From a candidate division TM6 bacterium GW2011_GWE2_42_60 (lineage in GTDB: Bacteria; Babelota; Babeliae; Babelales; Babelaceae), in the NCBI GenBank assembly GCA_000996275.1, contig LCEG01000003.1, positions 186,001 to 250,000 on the forward strand: DNA of 64,000 bases, read 5' to 3'. This document shows positions 1 through 7,003 of this stretch, in pieces. Below the pieces are notes generated by a model. That model worked only from the letters and a program-made list of their open reading frames with translations, did no database searches and had not been told where the DNA came from. The position numbers were made by a program, and so were the translations under genes. The first letter of the stretch is position 1, and each line of letters starts with the position of its first letter.

Positions 1-22
1 CATAAGCAGCAAAAAGACCTGT

Positions 23-2236
23 TCACCGCCGAGCGCTATCCCACCATTCACCAACAGCTTGTTTCTTGTGCTCGTAAATAACCTGTTTCCCACTCGCTTT
101 CACAATCCAAACCGGCAGGCCAAGACTCCGTGTGTCCGCATCAAACGTAAGTGAAAATCCTGCAAACGGATACGCTTTAAGCCCTTCAAAGAACGTAATA
201 ACTTTTTCTTTGGTGAAGGGCATTTTTATATTTTTAAGCGCCTCAATCAACAAAGCCCCTGCCATATACCCTTCCAAAGAATTAACATCTTTTACCACAC
301 CATACCGATCCATTGCTTCTGAGTAATCTCGCAAAAATTGCGTGTCTTCAGCTTGTGGATCAGGAGTAGTGTACGAAAGCAAGAAGTTAATCCCCCTACT
401 CTTACAATACCGCCTCGTTGCTTCGCTCATCATAAAAGAAATACCAAAGGGAATCCGTCCTATAAAAAAATTAGGGCCCAGCATTTCCAAAAACTCACGC
501 ACAGGAGCATGTGCAGAAAAAAAGATACCAACCGCTTCTGCCGATGCCATTTTTAGCTTTTTTACAATATCGGTGTACGATGCTTGCTCACGAGAGTAGG
601 GAATATCAACCCACTTTGTAATACCGCGCTTAACCAGCGCCTTATGCGCAGCCTCTGCAAGAGGAGTCCCGAAAGAATCGTTTTGATACACAAAAGCAAA
701 CGAACGAACTTTATACTCTTTGAACACAAAATCAATCAATGCTTCCGCTTCTTCATCATAAGATGCTCTAAAATGAACAATATTTTTCATAAGTCCCGTT
801 CTAAAAATAATTGCGCCCGAACGAGGAAATAAAACAGCCAATTCACCAGATTTTACATGCTCAATATAAGTGTTAAGTTGCTCTGTACCTTGTGGTATTA
901 CAAAAAGATCTGTACCATAAACCCTTTTGAGCTTTTCTGCATTTGCAAGGGCAAGCCGAGGAGAATTTTCATCATCCAAAACAATCGGCTTAATAAGGCA
1001 CCCCTGCACGCCACCTTTATCATTAATTTGTAAAATTGCTCCCTCTAACCCATGCGCAAGAGACATCCCCGCTGCACCAAATCCTCCAAAAAATGCGACT
1101 GTTGAACCAATGGCAAAAACAGGCTGATGCTGCACACGTTCAAGGTCTTTTTGTGTCGCACAGCCAATCCCCATACTCAAGTCAAATAACTTTTCTTCGT
1201 ATGACTTTTGAGTGCGGACCTCCCGTTGATGCAAGGTGAGCGATGACAATCGCCACGACACTCCTGCTAACAAGGTCACAAAAGCATCATACTTAAAATT
1301 AATAAAATCTTGGTAGGTTTGCGTTGGGCACGAAATCAGAGACCAATGAGCCGCCCCGTTTGTAAATTTGAGGAAATCAAGACCCGTCGGTGCCTTAAAT
1401 AACTGCTTTCTCTGCTCTCCCACAATAAAAGCTTGTACATTAACTTCTTTTAAAAGAGCTGGCGGGAGAGAAGAAGCGGTACAATAAACAACCTCATTTG
1501 GCCTCCCTTGAATTACAAGAGACACCACAAGCGGCAACGTGTTAAAAAAATCATTAATGCTATCTTTAAGCCCTATGTGATCACTCAAAGGAATGCTCTT
1601 CCAATGCGCCCATAATTTGAGCGGATCACTCATTGCAAAAGAACTTTCCCAGACCTTATCCCGCTCCTGATTACCACAAATATAAATCACCTGCTCTGGA
1701 TTTTTTTTTATCAATAAAGCAATAAGCTCAAGCGTTTGATATGAATAAGCAGAACGATTAATCGCATCACCCAGAAAAATTACAAAGTCATTTTTATTCA
1801 AAAGTGTTAACTGTTCGCTTAAAAGTCCAAGCCGCTTCCATTCACGAAGATCACGTAATAAAGAATGTAATGCCCCATGAATATCGCCCAAAAGGAGAGT
1901 ACGGCTTCCTGGAACAATCTCGAGCCGACGCGCTGTTGCAATAACCCCACTCATCTTTTTTTTCGCTCGCTGAGTCAGCTCTTTTAAAAGAGGCTCAAGT
2001 CGAGTAAAATTCCAAAAATCGGTACGCATTCCCAATGCTATTTCAACACTTTTAAAATAGGTTGGTCGATAGCGTTCAAAGAATGAGTTAAATTGTGGAT
2101 CGAGAAGATATTGATTATTAAAGGGCGGATATTCAGGCACCAAAGCCGCAAAGGTCTCCCACTCACTCAAGGTATCAAAAACAGCCTGAATACTTACGCT
2201 AGACAGCAAACAGAGTAAAAAAAGTTTTCTTAGCAT
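23..2236 (-). CDS. Secreted phosphoesterase-like / type-I periplasmic binding protein fusion
   Basis: A 737-residue protein with an N-terminal signal peptide (residues 1-18, ending SIQA). Residues about 110-300 carry a calcineurin/PPP-type metallophosphoesterase pattern: GDIHG at 117-121, GDAINR at 156-161 and GNQE at 188-191. The last normally reads GNHE, so one metal-ligand histidine is replaced by Gln and activity is uncertain. From about residue 370 to the end the sequence resembles type-I periplasmic binding proteins of the Leu/Ile/Val (ANF-receptor) class: a GSTxxxxGG start, a QNDSFG hinge-type segment and the EGYMAGALLIEAL helix near the end. The start ATG lies 4 bp after the stop of the upstream paralogue, so the two are cotranscribed with the ion-channel gene. 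It is probably periplasmic and binds a small ligand. The ligand and the phosphoesterase substrate are unknown, and I know of no characterised protein with this fusion. Confidence 0.7.
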   Translation of the reverse strand: MLRKLFLLCLLSSVSIQAVFDTLSEWETFAALVPEYPPFNNQYLLDPQFNSFFERYRPTYFKSVEIALGMRTDFWNFTRLEPLLKELTQRAKKKMSGVIATARRLEIVPGSRTLLLGDIHGALHSLLRDLREWKRLGLLSEQLTLLNKNDFVIFLGDAINRSAYSYQTLELIALLIKKNPEQVIYICGNQERDKVWESSFAMSDPLKLWAHWKSIPLSDHIGLKDSINDFFNTLPLVVSLVIQGRPNEVVYCTASSLPPALLKEVNVQAFIVGEQRKQLFKAPTGLDFLKFTNGAAHWSLISCPTQTYQDFINFKYDAFVTLLAGVSWRLSSLTLHQREVRTQKSYEEKLFDLSMGIGCATQKDLERVQHQPVFAIGSTVAFFGGFGAAGMSLAHGLEGAILQINDKGGVQGCLIKPIVLDDENSPRLALANAEKLKRVYGTDLFVIPQGTEQLNTYIEHVKSGELAVLFPRSGAIIFRTGLMKNIVHFRASYDEEAEALIDFVFKEYKVRSFAFVYQNDSFGTPLAEAAHKALVKRGITKWVDIPYSREQASYTDIVKKLKMASAEAVGIFFSAHAPVREFLEMLGPNFFIGRIPFGISFMMSEATRRYCKSRGINFLLSYTTPDPQAEDTQFLRDYSEAMDRYGVVKDVNSLEGYMAGALLIEALKNIKMPFTKEKVITFFEGLKAYPFAGFSLTFDADTRSLGLPVWIVKASGKQVIYEHKKQAVGEWWDSARR

Positions 2237-2240
2237 GTTT

Positions 2241-4460
2241 TCACCACTGATCAGTAGGTTTTGTCGGTTTTATTGCTTTTGACTGCAAAGTTTCTTCCGC
2301 AATAATCCATTTATCATCTTCCGTTCTAATCCATACCGGCAAGCCAATTGTTCTTGTTAAACGGTCAAAGGTCCCTGCAAAAAAGTTTTTTATGAGCGGC
2401 TCTTTCATCGACTCGAGGTATGCCATAAGACGACTTCCCGTAAACGGCGGACCTATTTTTTTAAGCGCTTCAATAAAATACGTTGCCGCAATATATCCCT
2501 CAAGCGAATTGCTATCGGGAGTTAAATTCTTTTTACTTAACTCCTCACGATACTCCTTGACCACGTTGTAATTACTTAATCGTGGATCAGGGACAGAAAA
2601 AGAGAATGAACAACGAATCCCCGTTGATTCAAGGAAAAGTCTAAAAAGTTTATCCTCCAAAAATGAAACAGCCGCTAAATGTTTTCCTATAAAAAAAGCT
2701 GTTCCCACTGCACTTAAGAAGTTTCGTGCCATCGTACTGGACGTAAAGAAGAATCCGATTCCTTCAGGATTTGTTGCAATCAATTTTTCTATCTGATCCT
2801 TAAAATCTGTCTGTTCACGATAATAGGAAATATCAGTAATAGCTTTTTCTTTTATCCCTAGCTTTTCGAGTGTTTCATGCGCAACCCGCATAAATTGCAG
2901 GCCAAGGCTATCATCTGCATAGATAAGCGCAAATTGCTTTACCTTGAATTCTTTCACCAAGTAGTTCATCAACGCTCGAATCTCATACTGATAAGAGAGA
3001 CGATGATGTACTAGATTTAAAAGCTCAGGACTTCTAAATTGCTCACCACCTGTAGAAGGGAAAAAAGCATAAACAGTGCCGTCACGAATCAAATTGAGAT
3101 AGGCATCGAGCGTCGGTGTTCCTTGTGGGCAAACAAGTGTTGATATACCAAATTCCTGTAATAAAAGATCGACATTAGTACGAGCCATGCGTGGAATATA
3201 CTGGTCATCAAAAATAATTGGCTTGATAAAATAATCGTAAACACCGCCCTTCTCATTTTGTCTCATAAAAGCTGCTTCAATCCCTTGGCGAAGTCCTCGG
3301 CCTACGGCACGCACCCCACCAGACAAAGCCATTGTAGAACCAAAAGAGACCACCTTTTTTTTCGTACGCTTTTCATCTTTTTGTAACTTTAAACCAAGCC
3401 CTGCGTAATAACGCTCTTCAAGAAATGGCTCTTTTGTACGCGTATCACGAGAGAAAAAGGAAAAGAGGCTGTCTGCAAATAACCCATCAATAGTCAATAA
3501 AACAAAATTGTCGTAATTAAAGCCAAAATGATCTCGATAGGTTCGATTTGGACATGATATGAGTGACCATTCAGCAGCGCATCCATTGAACCCTATAAAG
3601 GCAAGACCACGCGTAGGCCATAAAACATCTGCACGCCGCTCTCCAACCAAAACCACTGAAGTCTTTGGGTCCCTCAAAACCTCATCTGGTACCGATAACG
3701 CAGCGCAGTACATTTTGTCGGATGGCTTTCCCTGATACTCAAGACAAAGCATATCAGGCAATGCATCAAAAAAAGCATTTAATTCATTCTCAAGAGGCAA
3801 TACTTCATTCATCAAATTTTGAGAAGATCCGGTCATCAACTCCAACGGATAACGCATGACGTTAAAATCTTTCCAATGGCCACTACGCTCCTGGTCCCCC
3901 CTCAGATAAATTATCTGCCCTGGATTCTTTTCCATGATTGAAAGAACTAATTTTAATAGATGATACGAATAAGGGGATATAGTGATTACCCCACCCAAAA
4001 AAACAAGATAATTTGATTTGCTCGTAAATTTAAACTGCTCGTCAATAAATCCGTCTCTCTTTAACTGTCCTAAATTCCGTAACAATGAACGGAATGAACC
4101 ATATAAGGGACCACAAAAAGCAATTTTCTCATTTTTAACGGCAAGAGCCTGCGTCCACGGATGCTCTTTTTTTGTTGCTGTAAGCTGCCGCGTTACCGTC
4201 TTTAAAAGCGTTTTCAGATACGAAAAATCCCAATCATTACTCCCCAGATGCAACTTATAACCAATCTTTTTAAAAAAAGAGGGCTGCATCGAATCATAAA
4301 AAGAGTTAAAAACTGGATCTAGCCAGCTTTTATCATCACCTACGGGAAAATCGGGAAAACGATCTGCTGTCTCCCAAGCAGCTGTAAACGAATTAAAACG
4401 CTCACTTGCACTACAAGCAACCACACAAAATAGACCTAAACAAACGGTAAAAAACTTCAT
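2241..4460 (-). CDS. Paralogous binding protein with a degenerate phosphoesterase domain, possible lipoprotein
   Basis: A 739-residue paralogue of the downstream gene with the same two-part layout. The N-terminus has a hydrophobic signal followed by VVAC at residues 13-16, which fits a lipobox, so it may be a lipoprotein. The phosphoesterase motifs have decayed: GDIHG is GPLYG, GDAINR is GGVITI, and GNQER is GDQER. This half is therefore very likely catalytically dead and retained as a fold or binding module. The C-terminal half again looks like a type-I periplasmic binding protein (GSTMALSGG, DDSLG, EGYIAATYFIEALKK). A GAGGG ribosome site precedes the ATG. It sits 17 bp downstream of the ion-channel gene. 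A sensor or partner subunit for that channel is a reasonable inference from context, not shown by sequence. Confidence 0.68.
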   Translation of the reverse strand: MKFFTVCLGLFCVVACSASERFNSFTAAWETADRFPDFPVGDDKSWLDPVFNSFYDSMQPSFFKKIGYKLHLGSNDWDFSYLKTLLKTVTRQLTATKKEHPWTQALAVKNEKIAFCGPLYGSFRSLLRNLGQLKRDGFIDEQFKFTSKSNYLVFLGGVITISPYSYHLLKLVLSIMEKNPGQIIYLRGDQERSGHWKDFNVMRYPLELMTGSSQNLMNEVLPLENELNAFFDALPDMLCLEYQGKPSDKMYCAALSVPDEVLRDPKTSVVLVGERRADVLWPTRGLAFIGFNGCAAEWSLISCPNRTYRDHFGFNYDNFVLLTIDGLFADSLFSFFSRDTRTKEPFLEERYYAGLGLKLQKDEKRTKKKVVSFGSTMALSGGVRAVGRGLRQGIEAAFMRQNEKGGVYDYFIKPIIFDDQYIPRMARTNVDLLLQEFGISTLVCPQGTPTLDAYLNLIRDGTVYAFFPSTGGEQFRSPELLNLVHHRLSYQYEIRALMNYLVKEFKVKQFALIYADDSLGLQFMRVAHETLEKLGIKEKAITDISYYREQTDFKDQIEKLIATNPEGIGFFFTSSTMARNFLSAVGTAFFIGKHLAAVSFLEDKLFRLFLESTGIRCSFSFSVPDPRLSNYNVVKEYREELSKKNLTPDSNSLEGYIAATYFIEALKKIGPPFTGSRLMAYLESMKEPLIKNFFAGTFDRLTRTIGLPVWIRTEDDKWIIAEETLQSKAIKPTKPTDQW

Positions 4461-4477
4461 AACCGCCCTCTCTTTTT

Positions 4478-5518
4478 TTAAACAGTAAGGGCAAACGTAA
4501 GCACCACCACAAGTTCAAGCACTATTGCTATCACATATTTGACCATTACCGAAAGATAGCCACTAAAAATGTTAGCAAAAAAGATAACACAGCAGGCAAT
4601 AAGGAACATCAAAAAAATATAATCAGAAGACATAAAATACCCAACAGGCGGAGCCATATTCTCAATGACAAACCGGTAGGCAATTAATGCCGTTATGGCT
4701 GTATAAGAAAGAGAGATGACCTGCGTCGCAAATTTTCCCGCCGGATCAAGTGAGAAAGAGAAAAGCGCTATATAAAAAATAAGCAATAACGGAATAAAAA
4801 TAGAAATAATATGTCGCGATCCAATTCGCTCAAAATCAACCGAAAAAACAACTTTTGGATAGAGTGTTTCTTGTCTTCCGTTATCTCTTGTTTCAAGCTG
4901 CTCTTCTGCAAATCCTGTTGCCACTCGCCGATCAATGGGGCGCCATCCAGGGATATTGATATCTGCATTCACAACGAAATTAGAACGGGCAGAGGTGAAA
5001 TTAACCTCTGCGGGAGATAAGAAGTAATGCACCAATGTAAAATTGAGACGATGTCCATCAAATGGAAAGTCTTGGTAGTTAAATGACATGGTAAAACGCA
5101 AACGCATATCATAACGAACAAAAAGTGTGTTACCCGACACGCGAACATAGGGCTCCGTCTTTCCTAGAATTTCAGCTCGCTCAAAAGCAAAATTACCAAC
5201 TCGCTCAACTGAGATGAGACGAGGGTCAAAAAGAAACCAGACCGTTGCATCAACCAAAAAAGTACCACGAATAGCATCAAATTGAGGAATATCACGGATA
5301 AACATACCAACAGTCACATCCGCAGGCGTTCCTCCAAAATCCGCCAATTTCTGAGGTGTCATTGTCTGAACCGGAGTATATTGATCTCGGATTTTTACCT
5401 CATTCCCTGCACGATAAAACAAGAATAGTATGATTGTTGTCATTATTATAATACCAACGAGCAAAAAACGTGGTGACACATACGACTGATTCTCGCTACT
5501 TTGAACGCCGCCATCCAT
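4478..5518 (-). CDS. Pentameric ligand-gated ion channel (Cys-loop/pro-loop receptor family)
   Basis: A 346-residue protein that matches bacterial pentameric ligand-gated channels along its length. A signal-anchor or signal peptide (about 17-35) is followed by a beta-rich extracellular domain with the hallmark pro-loop YQDFPFDGHRL at 148-158, where Pro152 is the invariant residue and the Cys-loop cysteines are absent, as in prokaryotic members. Four membrane segments follow: M1 about 236-256, M2 262-283, M3 298-319 and M4 324-344. The M1-M3 pattern (FIPLLLIF, then FVIENMAPPVGY before M3) resembles the proton-gated channel GLIC. I place the start at the ATG preceded by AAAGGGGA rather than at a TTG 27 bp upstream. 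It is the second gene of a cluster with a porin-like gene before it and two binding proteins after it. Published domain surveys report bacterial members fused to type-I binding domains, which fits this context. Ion selectivity and ligand cannot be read from sequence. Confidence 0.85.
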   Translation of the reverse strand: MDGGVQSSENQSYVSPRFLLVGIIIMTTIILFLFYRAGNEVKIRDQYTPVQTMTPQKLADFGGTPADVTVGMFIRDIPQFDAIRGTFLVDATVWFLFDPRLISVERVGNFAFERAEILGKTEPYVRVSGNTLFVRYDMRLRFTMSFNYQDFPFDGHRLNFTLVHYFLSPAEVNFTSARSNFVVNADINIPGWRPIDRRVATGFAEEQLETRDNGRQETLYPKVVFSVDFERIGSRHIISIFIPLLLIFYIALFSFSLDPAGKFATQVISLSYTAITALIAYRFVIENMAPPVGYFMSSDYIFLMFLIACCVIFFANIFSGYLSVMVKYVIAIVLELVVVLTFALTV

Positions 5519-5585
5519 AAATATTTCCCCTTTTTTTAGTCTCAATCACCTCAATTTACCCACTCTTTATACCACTAGCCTAGCG

Positions 5586-6905
5586 CTAGAATCTATAAAA
5601 AAGCGAGAGTTGAAAGCGTAGATTATCAACATGGCAAATCTGGTTAACAGCACCGCAATCGTCAAGATCCCCATACCAAGCACGGCTCCAGTCAACTTCA
5701 GCACCAATATCGAGCACCCCTTTATGGACCCATAGTCGCGGTGCACATTTTACAAACGTTCCAATATCGACCGCATCGCCATAGGTTATTAATGTATTGG
5801 TTGTGGCATCACGATACAAAGGCTTTCCCGCACCCAAATTCCGTGCAAATCCCACTAAACAGCCAGGCATACAATCATTTTCTGGAAAAACGTCAACATC
5901 AAACCAGCAGGAGATAGAACGAAGCGGAGTAAATGTTTGGCATTTTGTGTCTACATTATAAGATTCAACCGCATAACCACTGATGTAGCCAAGCTCATGT
6001 CCATCTTGTAAAAAAGTCACTTTCCCTCGCAAAACAAGACAGTCAGATTTAAGTTGCCCATACATTGCTGCATGCGCTTCCATAAATGCTGTACCTCGTT
6101 GGTCGTAATACACTCCATCAGCGTCTGGTGATACTGTTTTTAAAAGGGGGCGAAGTCTTTGTTCTTCAAGGCACAGACCAATAAAACAGTCTTTATTGAT
6201 ATAGTGCCGCCACTGCAGATGCACAATCGGCACTAATGCGTTCCGCAACGCCTGCGCTGAAGACCCATTGGGCGTCTGAAAACGAGTTATGCGCCCATGA
6301 CTCCCAATTGCCACCGTTAGACGATCTGCCGGGTCAGCCCACTGTGAATTAAGATCTTGCACCAAGCGAATTTGTGGACAGAAAGTCCAGGTATCCAGAG
6401 GACCAGACTTTGCATACGCAACCGTATTGGGCCCGCAATCATCAATTGCAAGCGGATAAAAGGTCTGCCCAATAAGAAGGTCTGTTTTTGGCCAATCAAA
6501 AAGAATATATGACTCCCGCAGCCGAAAAAGATTGATTGTCTGATCATCAACACCCCTAAAGTCTGCAGCTACAACTGCATATGTTTTATCAGTACAAAAG
6601 ATCGGCTCACCCTCTATGCGAAATTTAGCACGTGCATTAATAGGAAAAATAGAATATGACGCCTGATGATTAACGTCACGCCAAGGCTCTCCTTTATCAT
6701 TACAGCAAGCAGCGCAATCCCATTTTTTGGGATATAAAAACTCATGACCTTCACGTTTTGATACCGTTTGGCGTGTATCAAAACAATTATCAATACAGAC
6801 AAAACCTGCCGTACTGATCACCGGTTTTTCCTTACCAATTAACGATAACCCTAGACTTCCGAGAAGAAAAAGCAGGGAGATGCGCTTTATGAAAACCTGA
6901 CTCAT
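5586..6905 (-). CDS. Cysteine-rich outer-membrane beta-barrel protein (porin-like)
   Basis: A 439-residue protein with a signal peptide (about 1-24), long runs of alternating hydrophobic residues, and a C-terminal phenylalanine (LSLFYRF), the usual recognition end for outer-membrane barrel assembly. The N-terminal part of the mature chain resembles the plug/strand region of DcaP-like porins, but I cannot assign a family firmly. It contains about 18 cysteines, many in acidic-Cys pairs (CIDNC, DCAACC, DDC, NDC), which is unusual for a barrel and suggests disulfides or metal binding. An AAAGGATG ribosome site precedes the ATG. The stop lies 67 bp from the ion-channel start, so it probably leads that operon and could admit ligands for the downstream binding proteins (inference). 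It is divergent from alaS. Confidence 0.6.
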   Translation of the reverse strand: MSQVFIKRISLLFLLGSLGLSLIGKEKPVISTAGFVCIDNCFDTRQTVSKREGHEFLYPKKWDCAACCNDKGEPWRDVNHQASYSIFPINARAKFRIEGEPIFCTDKTYAVVAADFRGVDDQTINLFRLRESYILFDWPKTDLLIGQTFYPLAIDDCGPNTVAYAKSGPLDTWTFCPQIRLVQDLNSQWADPADRLTVAIGSHGRITRFQTPNGSSAQALRNALVPIVHLQWRHYINKDCFIGLCLEEQRLRPLLKTVSPDADGVYYDQRGTAFMEAHAAMYGQLKSDCLVLRGKVTFLQDGHELGYISGYAVESYNVDTKCQTFTPLRSISCWFDVDVFPENDCMPGCLVGFARNLGAGKPLYRDATTNTLITYGDAVDIGTFVKCAPRLWVHKGVLDIGAEVDWSRAWYGDLDDCGAVNQICHVDNLRFQLSLFYRF

Positions 6906-6931
6906 TATACATCCTTTGAAAACTACTCTTT

Positions 6932-6971
6932 TTGTAAAACCACAAAAGGTTGTATACTAAGCTTTTGTGGT
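6932..6971 (+). promoter_or_regulatory. alaS promoter region with palindrome flanking the -10 box
   Basis: A perfect 10-bp inverted repeat, ACCACAAAAG at 6939-6948 and CTTTTGTGGT at 6962-6971, encloses a 13-bp centre containing TATACT (6953-6958), a plausible -10 element. A weak -35, TTGTAA, lies at 6932-6937 with a 15-bp spacer. The site is about 30 bp upstream of the alaS start and also lies in the divergent region for the barrel gene. In E. coli, AlaRS is reported to repress its own gene by binding a palindrome at the promoter; whether that applies here is inference. Confidence 0.5.
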
Positions 6972-7003
6972 GTAGGCAATCCATAACTTGCAGGTAGCAC
7001 TCT

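Noticed and set aside
5519-5545. Upstream TTG start for the ion channel
   Set aside because: It would place the AAAGGGGA ribosome site inside the gene; the ATG at 5518 has correct spacing.
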